Assembly (NCBI GenBank): GCA_014898425.1
Contig: RCSZ01000009.1
Coordinates: 1,922,001-1,986,000 of the forward strand
Length of the DNA: 64,000 nucleotides
Direction: 5' to 3'
Origin: Botryotinia globosa
Lineage: Eukaryota; Ascomycota; Leotiomycetes; Helotiales; Sclerotiniaceae
Part shown: one piece after another, positions 35,251 through 45,795 of the stretch
How the letters are laid out: every line of letters starts with the position of its first letter
Position numbering within the stretch: position 1 is the first letter of the stretch
Position numbers and translations under genes: made by a program
The notes under the pieces: generated by a model
What the model was told of the DNA's origin: nothing
The model's database searches: none
Seen by the model: the letters and a program-made list of their open reading frames with translations, nothing else

Positions 35251-36135
35251 AGTAGAGTGGGGTGGAGATGAGAGGGAGGGAGGGAGTGGAAGGAAAGGAA
35301 AGGAAAGTAATGGAATTTGGGATAGATGGGGATATGGAAATTGGAGTTTGGTAATTAATCAGTGGTTGGAATTACAAGCGAGCCGAGTTCGGTAATCGAG
35401 GAAAGGAGATTGGACAACAGTCAGTCACTTCGTAACGCGACAATCACGCTTCGACGGGCCTGGTTGGGCTATGTGCAAGTTTCACAACGCGAGAGCTCAG
35501 ATATGGCATCAGCACTATCAATGACATATCGAGTTGTTATGGCCCGTTCTTTTCGATATCTGTATGCATCTTACTTTGATTCACACTCGAGTGTGGAATT
35601 AGAGGAATGATGCTTTGGTGAGTCGCAGTTGATTGAACATGATATTGATTCTGTGTAATTTTCTGCGTGATCATGTGTCATTTGTGCTTCAGATGGAGCA
35701 GAATGTGATCAAGGCTCACTGGTCGTGCGTTCACAGTATGCGAGTATTGTAGGAGCTTTTAACCAATGGGATTGATGATTTACTAGTCTCTCGTCAAGCA
35801 CATCTATCTCCATGACGATGGCAAAAAAATTATAACCACAATCGCTTCAGTGATCTGATATATTCAGGGGAAACGACAAACCGTGAGGTTTTTTTTGTTG
35901 TGGGAATTATTATGTATGAAGGGCGCGAAACGAACTATGGATCTATGGCTCGTCAATCTATAATATAATCCTGACGTAGGTTCAACTTGTAGATCCAGGT
36001 TGTCTAACCGATACCGTATCGCAGTCCAGAAGAATCGCAAATCATACATGACAAACCCCACCAATAGCTATTATCAACATTCCACATACACACAATTTAC
36101 ATCCGCCGTCTTTCGCCGCATCCATTCCCATTCTA
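35251..36135. other. Convergent intergenic region, no gene seen
   Basis: This lies between the 3' ends of the WSC gene and the second P450 gene. It starts with a G/A-rich tract (35255-35310). The open frame at 35362-35610 lacks family features. Confidence 0.45.
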
Positions 36136-37880
36136 TCAAAGAACTTTCACTCGAATTCCAGTCCCCGGTTTAGGAACATTAATGAGATATTCCGACCAAA
36201 TCTCTACCGCTTCCTGATTCGTCTCCCACAACTCAAACTCACATCTTCGGACAAAACTCGCAAGCGCAATATATAGCTCCGCATAAGCTAAATTCATCCC
36301 TAAGCATTGTCTGCTACCTTTCGAAAAGCTGACGAGATATTTTGTTAGAGGTTTTTCTTCTCCTGAAGGGATTGTGACTTTGGGCGGTAGACCAGTGATT
36401 GGATCTGGGAGCCATCTTTCGGGGATGAAAGAATGAGAGGACGGGAAGAGTGCTTCGTTGTAATGGATGATTGGTGTAGCACAGGATATTGGAGTGCCGG
36501 CGGGAATTGTGTATGTATGTCCTGTTGCTGGGTCTGTATATGGGAGGGGTTTATGTGCGAATCGTGGAAGATGTTGAACTGGTCCCATGGAAAGACGAAT
36601 TGCTATTCAAACCAATTGTGTCAGAAATTACGTGTGGTGTACATCGGATTCGGTATTTATAATACCTTCTTGGCAGACTGCGATTAAATAGGGCAGTTTT
36701 TCAAGGGTTGTCAGCGAAGGTGGAGAGGAGGGATCTGGAAAGACTTCAAGTATTTCAACTCGTAGTTTGGAGAGAAGTTCCGGTTTGTCAAGAAGATGGA
36801 ACATTGCAACTGCTAGCGTCCACTTTGTCGTTTCAACACCGGCACCGACCACTACTTGTGCTTCTTGATGAAGCCTCTGCTCTGTTTTCTCTTCAGGAGG
36901 AAGATTGGATTCTATGATCTCGTGAAATATGTTTGGCCGTGAGGCATCGTTCTTCTCCTTGGTTCCATACATAACTGCCCTCAACTCATTTCTAAGATCC
37001 TATTCAAATATCAGTATCAATATATTCTTAGAAGGATTACATTAATAACCTCGAGCCACTCCAAAACAGGCATTGATTTTCGGGGCACAATCTTCCTCAG
37101 CACGCTGTATGGTAAAGCAAGCACCATGTTCATCAACCATGCTATACTCGGAAAGTGCTCTGTCCAGTGCACTATAGATAACATACCGGCGACAGCCACC
37201 ATAAAATCCGAGGTAAACTCTCCTTTTTCGCAAAAATTATAGTTAGTACCAAAACTACATTCCATCACCACATCTGTCGTATAACAAGAAAAAACATCTC
37301 CAAGATCAAGAATCTTATTGGTTCCTTTGTATTCGGTATTAATACGATTAACCAAAGTGTCGACACGGGATTGTATGAATGGAACAAATTTTTGAATGTT
37401 AGGTTTGGAGAAGAAAGGATTGAGCGCGGCACGTCGTTTTCGATGAAGGAAGTGATCTAGGGTGGATTGGCCAGATAACGGGACGGTAGGAAGGGAGGAA
37501 TGAAGAGGCAGCTTGTCGCGTCTATCGGTAGTATATATTGTATCATAGAACTCAGGATCACTGATATGGAGCTCTGTAGGGTTGATACGAACAATTGGGC
37601 CTTGCAATTATTAGTATAGGAAGGAGATTGGGTCTTGAGACGAACCATATTTCTCATGCCATTCCGGAAGTTTTCGAAAGAACTGTCCACCTTTCACAAG
37701 CTGATAGTAAATTTCATACCATTCGGTCGCAGCTGTCAACTTTGGACCAGGAAATTTAGCCAAAGGACTAAAATATAGTCTATATATGACCAAAGTGAAT
37801 GTGTATATAGCAATGGCGTACACACAAATCCATGGGTTGACTTGAGACAGCAGACCAGATAAAACAGTGAAGGCTTTCAT
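36136..37880 (-). CDS. Cytochrome P450 monooxygenase (E-class, trichodiene oxygenase-like subgroup)
   Basis: Four exons: 37880-37646, 37600-37050, 36999-36666, 36602-36136 (introns 45, 50 and 63 nt) encode 528 residues. The frame upstream of 37880 starts only with GTG, so the ATG there is used. An N-terminal anchor helix (about 10-32) precedes [12 protein letters not shown], the Pro-rich hinge. Conserved parts: the I-helix [12 protein letters not shown] with acid-Thr pair, the ExxR motif in CQEAIRL, the PERF-type FIPERWL, and the haem loop [10 protein letters not shown] with the thiolate Cys at 473. All catalytic landmarks of a working monooxygenase are therefore intact. Overall text (for example [12 protein letters not shown]) is like the CYP58/TRI4 type of fungal P450. 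No backbone synthase is nearby, so a role in a specific pathway cannot be assigned. Confidence 0.9.
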
Positions 37881-38760
37881 TTTGGCCAATGTAGCATTGT
37901 ACTGAAAGATAAAAAGCAGATAATTATTTTGCACAGCGGATGAGGATATAAAGAGCAGCTGGAGTCATTCACATCCCCACAATCTTAGATCCCCTCCTAG
38001 ACATATCACCAACCAATGAAAACCCGTCAGTACACTACATGACTTCATGCACAGCTACGAATCGAAAGATCGACAACAATGTGCACATAAAACTATTGTT
38101 TATAAGCAAGTTGCGTTGTTCAGCTCTTGTAATCGCATTTCTGCACACTCGAATTGGCTGCATGCTCAATCATTCCAATGAGCATCCAGTATTTGTGTGG
38201 TTCTTACCGAAACATGCAACGGATACCACTTTTCGATCGACAATCATGAATTTTAGTAAGATCTCGAACATATCGAAGATTTTAGGAGGAAAGTATACAC
38301 GGCTGATGATTGTACAATGTCATTTGTGAATGCATCTCGTCCCATGATTGTGCTTCTGTTTGTCACTAACTCGAGTTGAGTACCCGAGGAAAAAATGATG
38401 TTTTGTTACGCTTTCACGTGACTCTTGACAATATGTGGCGTTGATGGAAGCGAAGGAAGCAGCGGTCGTCATCGAAGCATCACATTCAATGTAGAAAGAA
38501 CTATACACCTAAATAATGTTATTAAATTCTCCCATGTATGTGTCATTTACATTGGTTCATTTACTTCACATGAGATCTTTTCTTTCAAACAAGTACACAA
38601 ACTTGAAATCTAACTTGATACGGACGATCAATGCTCAATCTGCTTCAATCATTCAAGGCTACCCAACAGTTCCATCCCTACAAGCTGTCATAAACGCTCT
38701 AAGGAGAGTTGCTGCAGAATCTGACGTGAGCCTGGCCATTCTAAACCAGTGTTCGAAGAC
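37881..38760. other. Divergent intergenic region, no gene seen
   Basis: It separates the start of the P450 gene (minus) from that of the F-box gene (plus). Several short overlapping frames are present but none is convincing. Confidence 0.45.
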
Positions 38761-40404
38761 ATGTCACCAGAAGAGGAAGTTGAATCAGCGGAATATGACA
38801 TTAATAGCATGGTCCCACAAAGACGTAAGCGTTTTCTCACAGAACTACCACCGGAAATAATTGATCGAATCCTATTACGTCTTGTAAGAATTGGCGATCG
38901 AGTGCGGATTGGAAAAACTTCGAGAACTATGTACAAACACTCTATGCCGCTTATTTATGAGTCTTGGAGCTTTGACAAGTACAAGCACCCGGGATACTGT
39001 CTATGGTGTTTTCTTCGAACTGCTATAGAATTTCCACAGTCTGTTGCTTCAGTGAAAATATTGGATCTCCGTGAATCAGAACCACCAGCGCCCGGTAAGA
39101 AAGGCTGGGATACAGACCTTCGGTCCGTCGTTTCAGCTGAACAGTTTGAGGTGTGGGAAAAGAGCCAGAGAGATGATTTGAATGTCTTCAAGAACTCTAG
39201 AATACAGCCCTGGATTTTGAAGTATTTAGATAATTGGACAAACGGCCTGTCTGAGTATATTTTGCTTTTTCGCTGGGCTACAGGTGCATCACTAGTTGAA
39301 TCCCATGGGTTCGAGAATTTTGCTCTAGCGGTTTTGAATCTTATAATACAGCGTCTCCCCAATATCGAAATACTTCATATTACATCAATGAATCGAGCTT
39401 TTGAGTTGAGTGCGCAATATGGACTTCCGCTTTCAGCTCATTATCTCCAAAACCTTCGAACGGTATATATTTCCCGAGGCTCGCTCAAGTTACCACCACA
39501 TTCGTGTTTACCAGGCTCATCGTTACTTTTGAGATTTTGGGATCTGCCAAGAATGAGATCTGTTTACACATCAGATCTTGTAAGTGACGCATTCGACGAA
39601 CAGAGATGGGACGAAAGAAGTCCGGATGAATCACAGTCAGCGGCAGAATTAGTCCTGTATTCTGCGATTACTGATTTGTCACTTGTTCGCAGTCGTGTAT
39701 CAGCGTGTAGGGTTTTTCAAATTGTTTCGACTTTGAAGGAGCTTGTGAGATTTAGATGGACATACAAATTCCTCTCGAGCCTATCAAACGAGGATGAACG
39801 ACTGGATTTGGGGAGCAAAAATATTCGGAAGATACTGGACCCATATAAAGGCAGTTTGAAAGAACTTGATCTACGATTTCTCAGGGGTAATTCTAATGTA
39901 CCTCTTCGAAAACCAGGCGCGCAATCAAACGCAAAGGAGAAACCATTGTTTTTGGGTGACTTTTCAGATTTTCAAGTAATGACATCGCTTACAATCGATC
40001 CGATTGTACTAACTGGCCGATCGCAAGGGGATCCAATTGAACACCACATGGAAGATTTACTTCCACAATCGTTGACTTATCTGGCACTAGTATGTGAATT
40101 GTCACCTACCAAAGAATTGTCCCCAGGTCCCACCTCCCTTCGAAAGCAGACTTGGTCGGACGAAGTCACAAGTTTTGCAAACACATTACCCGCATCAATG
40201 AGATTTCTTGCAGAAGTTCAATTGATTGCGCCTAGCCCGTCGCCTGGCACGTCGCTCCGTTGGAATGGTTCTATAGTAGAACGGGATGAGCTCTTGGAGC
40301 CTGTCAAGCGACTTTTTCGGGAGAAAGGAGTCGTCTGTTCAATCACGGAAGTTCTGCCCGAGGATGAGTTTTCGGAGTTCAGGACTATTTCTGAAGATAA
40401 CTAG
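38761..40404 (+). CDS. F-box-like protein
   Basis: A single exon of 547 residues from the first ATG; the frame begins 12 nt upstream with GTG. The F-box-like helix set lies at about 25-70 (RFLTELPPEIIDRILLRLV then IGKTSRTMYKHSMPLIYESW). The rest has the weak leucine periodicity of fungal F-box substrate modules (for example LRTVYISRGSLKLPP, LKELDLRFLRG and LPQSLTYLALV). F-box proteins bind Skp1 and present targets to SCF ubiquitin ligases. The target is unknown; fungal genomes carry many such fast-evolving genes. Confidence 0.8.
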   Translation: MSPEEEVESAEYDINSMVPQRRKRFLTELPPEIIDRILLRLVRIGDRVRIGKTSRTMYKHSMPLIYESWSFDKYKHPGYCLWCFLRTAIEFPQSVASVKILDLRESEPPAPGKKGWDTDLRSVVSAEQFEVWEKSQRDDLNVFKNSRIQPWILKYLDNWTNGLSEYILLFRWATGASLVESHGFENFALAVLNLIIQRLPNIEILHITSMNRAFELSAQYGLPLSAHYLQNLRTVYISRGSLKLPPHSCLPGSSLLLRFWDLPRMRSVYTSDLVSDAFDEQRWDERSPDESQSAAELVLYSAITDLSLVRSRVSACRVFQIVSTLKELVRFRWTYKFLSSLSNEDERLDLGSKNIRKILDPYKGSLKELDLRFLRGNSNVPLRKPGAQSNAKEKPLFLGDFSDFQVMTSLTIDPIVLTGRSQGDPIEHHMEDLLPQSLTYLALVCELSPTKELSPGPTSLRKQTWSDEVTSFANTLPASMRFLAEVQLIAPSPSPGTSLRWNGSIVERDELLEPVKRLFREKGVVCSITEVLPEDEFSEFRTISEDN

Positions 40405-41261
40405 GATTGCAGTTTGACGATTAGATTGTCCCATGTCCATAACAGAATGGGCTATTTATATTGTTGGATTGGTATTGACTATTGACTCTTTTTCATTGAT
40501 TCTGGATAGTACTATTAGACACCGTAAAACAGATCACCAAAGACGCCAATTCTAGAGGCGAAACAAAAATAGAGGGACAAGTTTCTATGCAGGAACAGAG
40601 GCTGGCTATACATATCAGAAATCGTTGGATCATCGACAACGAGACCGAGGATGTAGTCGAGAGAGGCCACGACTCATTGGTATTGTCTTGGGAAAAGTAT
40701 TAATACGGGTAATTAGATCATTAGATTTCTTTTACTTCCAAAAGTATAATGTAATAGTATTAATAAATTCATGATCGAATAGTATATCTTCAATGTGATA
40801 TAACACCATAGACTCGGGTTTTATCCCCTGTATCCTCTCACAGATACTCCTATTTTAGAGCCCTGAATTTGTTATTTCAAACCCCTAATAAATATATTTC
40901 GTGTCAATACCTAGTAACCGAGTAGTGGTGAACTAATATTCGGCTCTTCAAGCGGCCGTCTACTTCTTTTAACTTTGTATCTTGCAAGTTGTATCAAACA
41001 TCCGCAGCAGTCGTTCCATATCCAGGAGCAACTATTCAATATTTCTACTTTGAAGTTGTGGTTTACTATCCATGCGCTCAAGTATTTGAGATGAATTTTC
41101 ATATTCACAGACGTATAGACGGGCGAATTGATAATCTTGAACAAACTGGATTTCCATATACACGATGATTTTCATCAAGATCATCATATTTGAGCTGAAG
41201 GGTATATACATATGTAAACAAGCTATTCATGAAAGTCCACCTCTACACGAATGGAACCTCT
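40405..41261. other. Convergent intergenic region, no gene seen
   Basis: This lies between the 3' ends of the F-box gene and oct1. It is AT-rich near 40700-40900. No feature is called. Confidence 0.45.
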
Positions 41262-43619
41262 TCATTCCTTCACACCCCAACTACCCACAATCGCCATGGC
41301 TTCTTCATCACCATTCTCCACTCTACCATCATCTAGTACACCCGCCAAGCATTTCCAAGGATCTCGTCCTCCACCCCACTTCAGGACTTCTTCTTTCATC
41401 TTCTCGCCATTATCTCTGTGGATGCTACCGCCGGCTTCTCCGTCCTTGAATACCACTTGCCAGATTCTTCTTGCGAGAACTCGGTCGAAGAGATAGCTAT
41501 AGTACGTGCTACCGTATCCGAAGAGATGTCCGAAGAAACCCTGCCAGCATGTTCCGGGGGGGTCAACTGGGAGGGCACCATGTTTTTGCTGGAGAGAGTG
41601 ATATATTTCTGTCGAGTTGAAGGATGGAGAAAGAGGGAGATCAGAATGATATGCTAAATCGAGCATAGAAAGGATAATTTGATTTTCGGTATCAGAACCT
41701 TCGAAACGTTTATCTAATGCTAGTTTCTCGGCCACCATTTCATATGGGAGTGGTTGATCGGTTTCATAATGGCGCGCGAATAAAGAAAGAACAGATGGGT
41801 CTGCTGCGAAATGTTCCATGAGGACTGAAGGCAACTCTGCAAAGTCGGTCGCACAACGAGTTCCTGAGACATTTTGAAGAGATGTTCGCCCGAGAATTGA
41901 ATGGATGGCATGGCCCATTTCGTGAAAAAGAGTTTGCACCTCGTTGAAACTGAGAAGGGCAGGGCGGGAAGACTTTCCAGACATTGTGACGAAATCGCAA
42001 ATGAGGGCTATGGTTGGCAATTGCTTGAGGACTCCCGAAGCTCTCGAAGTAGCCATGCCATCATTAGCAGCTTCTTCATCAGTTTTGAACAGGTTATTTT
42101 GAGAAAATGACGAAGCTTCTTCGAGTTCAGGTGTTGTGATCTCTCGAGAACAGCGAAGGGTGAAGTGCGCAGGATTTGGGGACTTTCCAGAACGGGAAAA
42201 CAGATCACAGTAAAGTACAGCAACGTGACCATCGGTTTCAGAGATCACATCTAGTCTTCGAACATCTGCGTTCCATGTTTCTCCGGGCATTGTCTCATGA
42301 GGAGCAAGTCTCACACCGTAGAGGCGTGTAAATAGCCTGGAGAGTCCCTGCATGACTGTACCAAGCGAGAAATATGCTGAGAGAAAATCAGAATTACGAG
42401 AGTGCGAACGCACTGAAGCCAAAATTTGTGACATGTAATAATCTTTATCCCATGACTGTAGACCTGGAGAAGATCCATGCGAGTTCGACAGCTTAAACTT
42501 GAGGAGCTCGGAAACTTCTCCTTTTACAATCTGATTGTTATCCTTTGCCAGTGCTTCCAAGAATTGTGATACAGATGCTGGACTTTTGGCCATTTTGTCT
42601 CCTAGGGCTAGGTGAGAATAGCTTTCGTACCTAGAAAGTTTAGCCAGTTCTGCTCTTTTACGCATGAGCTCCTCCAATTTATACACTGTATTTCTTGAAG
42701 CTGTGCGAGTAGCCATGAATATCTCTTTTCTGACTTCTTCATTCTGAACTGATCTAATAGCTGCTGCTGCAACACCACCAATGGTTGGAATTTTGGTCTG
42801 TCCCCATGTCGTGTATTGTCTCACCAGCACTGGATCCATTCCTTTTAACTTACTACTTTCAAAAGTCAAGTAAGGTTTTGAGGGTGTCATGTAATCGACA
42901 AATTCAGGACCAATTTCACTGATTTGTTGCGAGAGAGCTACAAACCTTTCTCGCTGGGCACGAGGTAGATCAATGGCTGACTTTGCAAAGTCTTTCCTTA
43001 AAATATCTGCAACTACCACTTCTTCCTCTGTCCATCCTGCTACAATCTCCGGTGTTCCCATGGCGATCTCAAGTTGCTTATCCAGCCCAGTAGTTGTATT
43101 CAAAATATTCATATATTCAAACATTTTTGCGTAGGCTCTAGATGCAGCTGCTTGTATGGCTGCATTCGGATGTGTAGCTCGAACAAAATCCGACAAATCG
43201 ATGACCCGGCACAGCAGGTCACTGAGACGATCTAGGTCTCTAGCAACATGTCTGTATTCCTCAACTGTCGAAGCCTTCAAAACTTTGTCCATAATTCTTT
43301 GTGCCTTTCGCAGACTCGTGTTTGCAAAAACTTCGAATCCTTGGGGGTTGACAAGGTACCGATTCTGAAAAAGACCAACAGCCGGTCTATTGTAACTTTG
43401 TTTCGAAGATTGAGAGAATTCTGCCCAGAAATTCGGAGAGTCAAAGATCTGCCGCAAAGTTCTATCATCATGCTTTGCGCCTGGAGCAGAGTTGTCCACA
43501 GGTACAGGTCGAGATTCGCGATATTGTGTAGAAGCTGTCACAAGTCTTCGGCGTGATTGGATTTGTCTCCTAACACACCGAGAACAAACCCACGGCCTGG
43601 GCGTGGTGACTTTCAACAT
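41262..43619 (-). CDS. oct1: Mitochondrial intermediate peptidase
   Basis: An intronless frame of 785 residues, the usual length for fungal Oct1. The first 35 residues are Arg/Ser-rich without acids (for example RRQIQSRRRLVTAS), a mitochondrial targeting sequence. The M3-family zinc site is FHEMGHAIHS with His566-Glu567-x-x-His570, followed about 25 residues on by the Glu of DFAELPSVLMEHF, the third ligand region. The substrate-binding part near the end contains GYGSTYYSYLFD. The enzyme works in the matrix, removing an octapeptide from precursors already cut by the processing peptidase. It is transcribed head-to-head with a MICOS-type gene only 281 bp away, so co-expression of two mitochondrial proteins is likely. 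Confidence 0.96.
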   Translation of the reverse strand: MLKVTTPRPWVCSRCVRRQIQSRRRLVTASTQYRESRPVPVDNSAPGAKHDDRTLRQIFDSPNFWAEFSQSSKQSYNRPAVGLFQNRYLVNPQGFEVFANTSLRKAQRIMDKVLKASTVEEYRHVARDLDRLSDLLCRVIDLSDFVRATHPNAAIQAAASRAYAKMFEYMNILNTTTGLDKQLEIAMGTPEIVAGWTEEEVVVADILRKDFAKSAIDLPRAQRERFVALSQQISEIGPEFVDYMTPSKPYLTFESSKLKGMDPVLVRQYTTWGQTKIPTIGGVAAAAIRSVQNEEVRKEIFMATRTASRNTVYKLEELMRKRAELAKLSRYESYSHLALGDKMAKSPASVSQFLEALAKDNNQIVKGEVSELLKFKLSNSHGSSPGLQSWDKDYYMSQILASVRSHSRNSDFLSAYFSLGTVMQGLSRLFTRLYGVRLAPHETMPGETWNADVRRLDVISETDGHVAVLYCDLFSRSGKSPNPAHFTLRCSREITTPELEEASSFSQNNLFKTDEEAANDGMATSRASGVLKQLPTIALICDFVTMSGKSSRPALLSFNEVQTLFHEMGHAIHSILGRTSLQNVSGTRCATDFAELPSVLMEHFAADPSVLSLFARHYETDQPLPYEMVAEKLALDKRFEGSDTENQIILSMLDLAYHSDLPLSPSFNSTEIYHSLQQKHGALPVDPPGTCWQGFFGHLFGYGSTYYSYLFDRVLARRIWQVVFKDGEAGGSIHRDNGEKMKEEVLKWGGGRDPWKCLAGVLDDGRVENGDEEAMAIVGSWGVKE

Positions 43620-43900
43620 ACTCTATGGCACGTTCGTCCGAACTGTCAATGGCACAAAAGTTGGCGATTTAAAAACAATAACATGGTACAGTAATGCGGA
43701 AAATACTACTTTGGTAGGTAGGTACCTACCTAGGTAGGTGGGTAGCTTCATAAATTATGCACATACATTGAAGGAGAATAATTACGTCAGCATATTTGCA
43801 TAAAAAATCATACGAATGGAACCTTGAAGTTGACGAAGCTTTAACGACCGCGGAACTCGATCCCAATATATACCAATTGTACGATCAAGTCAATTGAGCA
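43620..43900. promoter_or_regulatory. 281-bp bidirectional promoter for two mitochondrial genes
   Basis: It separates the ATG of oct1 (43619, minus) from that of the Mic26/27-type gene (43901, plus). It holds a dense palindromic patch at 43714-43745 (GGTAGGTAGGTACCTACC then TAGGTAGG), including one perfect TACCTAGGTA at 43727-43736. No clear TATA box is seen on either side. Confidence 0.75.
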
Positions 43901-44751
43901 ATGGCTTCCAGAGTATTCCTGCGGCAGGTCAGTATTATCAAATACGCAAAATTATACTCAGCTAACAACTCAAAGCGCATTGCGCCTGTAGCAACTGGCG
44001 CAGCCTTAATCGGAATGGCTCTCTATCCTCAGAGACCATTACATGCCGAAGCACCAGATGTACGCAGCCGCGTTCGAACACACTCCCATCTCTATCACTA
44101 ACTATCGCATGATTTTAGGGAAGAAAACCCATCTATGATGACTTCGAGGAGCTCCCTCCCACTTCCGCTCCAACTCTCCCATCATCCAAATCTCCAAGCC
44201 CCGCGTCGGAGGAAATATCAAGAAAACATACTGGTCCAACTCCTACCGACAGGCTCGCTGTACAAATAGGCAAGAGTCGATTATTTCTCTACGCACATGT
44301 CGTCGCTGCCGAAAACAAATTGAACTCCATGATGGACTCTGCCCTTAACCTTGAATCCAGTTTCACATCCACGATTGCTTCACTTGCGCCATCCCAACAA
44401 TCTGGAGAGAAGTTAATGCCTGGATCTATCTATGTTTTGGTTGCTGCTATGACTGGCTCAATTACATCACGAAACAGAAACATCGTACTGAGAGCTGCTG
44501 TACCATTCGCCGTCGGAATTGGAGCAGGATGGGTTGTTCTTCCAGTAACGATGAGAAACGTTGCCAATTTGGCATGGGAATACGAGAGAAGATTTCCTGT
44601 GATTGCGGACACACATATCAGGACAAGGGAGAGCATAGAGAACGCATGGAGAATGGCACGGGTGCATTCAAAGCAGGCAGTTTCAATACTGGATGGCAAG
44701 GTCACCGAAGGAAGAGAAAAGGTAGAGGACTGGGTTAAGAAAGGAAAATAG
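43901..44751 (+). CDS. MICOS complex subunit of the Mic26/Mic27 (apolipoprotein O-like) family
   Basis: Exons 43901-44059 and 44119-44751 (59-nt intron) encode 263 residues. The N-terminal 50 residues are basic with a hydrophobic stretch (VATGAALIGMALYP), suiting mitochondrial import. The second exon starts GRKPIYDDFEE, a conserved entry segment, then a Pro/Ser linker, then TDRLAVQIGKSRLFLYAH and a long helix. Two hydrophobic stretches follow (PGSIYVLVAAMTGSI and AVPFAVGIGAGWVVLP), then the characteristic NVANLAWEYE and a basic amphipathic tail. These proteins sit in the inner membrane at crista junctions. Inside exon 1 a 48-nt in-frame segment (43930-43977) also has donor GTCAGT, branch GCTAAC and an AAAG acceptor, so a version shorter by 16 residues is possible. 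Confidence 0.85.
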
Positions 44752-45795
44752 AGGAGCCGCCTGTGGCTGTAGGATTGTTTCGGATTTGATGAAAGTAAAA
44801 GCACTGCTGACCTTGTACAAAATCCTTGATAAAAAAAAATTGTTGCATTCTACAGCCCGAACTCATTGAGTTTTGAGCTGCAATACAATTTTATCGGAGA
44901 CTATCATTTTTGAGACATCAGGTTTCTCCATCAATCTACGTTCTACTTATCACGTTGGCTTTCGTGATATTACTAGTATACGATCGCAGTTGAGGTCACA
45001 CACCGATGGCTTTTTTGGTTCCAAGACTGCAGTATCATCCAGGAAGCAACTCCAACGTTATGATATTATGCATGTCAAGCTCTGATTTCGCTGCGCTTCC
45101 ATCTCGCTCATCGTTGAGGCGCCCCCTAGCCTTGAACATTCACTCTAGTTCCATACTTACTGTCGGCTATGTCTTTTTCACACTTCGCTCTCGACATTAA
45201 TGGATTTTGCGTGATAAAGGTAGCATTGAGGGTGGAGCGAGCTTGCAATCAAGTACAAAAATTAAGTTATTCGATCGCTAAAATGTATCATCAGTTCCTC
45301 GGTAGCAAAGATTACGATTTCTGAGTGTTTCTGCTGCGGACAAGATCGGATTGTATCACCATTACAAGACTGTGTAGTAGATAATGCCATACTAGAGGAT
45401 ATATAACATGAAGGGAGGAGGGATAAAGAAGGAAGATACCATAAGCCCTCACACCTTGGCAAATAACTTGATGTAATCTAGAATCGGATCTGGCTGAGAG
45501 ATGATCTAGAGTGTAGGATGAGGAGAATATCGTAGAAGGATTTCATAGATGAGGTGTTGGTATACGAACTTCTTCCTTCTCTGAACTCGAATCTATGTGT
45601 TGCTATCTAGGTACGCAGGCTCGAGGCAGGACAGGCTCATGGGAGACTAGCTTACATAATGCATCCACGTGACTACGCCGGTACCCCGCCAAAATTATCC
45701 CCCGCCGAAGATGAGTCAAAGTATCCCGTTCTTGAGTTTCGCGTCTATTTACTTTCAACAATTTATCAACAATTTACTTTCAACAACATCACAAC
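44752..45795. other. Intergenic region, no gene seen
   Basis: About 1 kb between two plus-strand genes. It has short frames only. A CTAGGTA word at 45607 is a partial form of the palindrome seen in other promoters. The 120 bp before 45796 include a repeated CAATTTA(T/C) leader. Confidence 0.45.

Noticed and set aside
15344..37880. A secondary-metabolite cluster formed by two P450s and two MFS transporters
   Set aside because: They are spread over 22 kb with REV1, a J-domain protein and a WSC protein between them, and no polyketide, peptide or terpene synthase is present.
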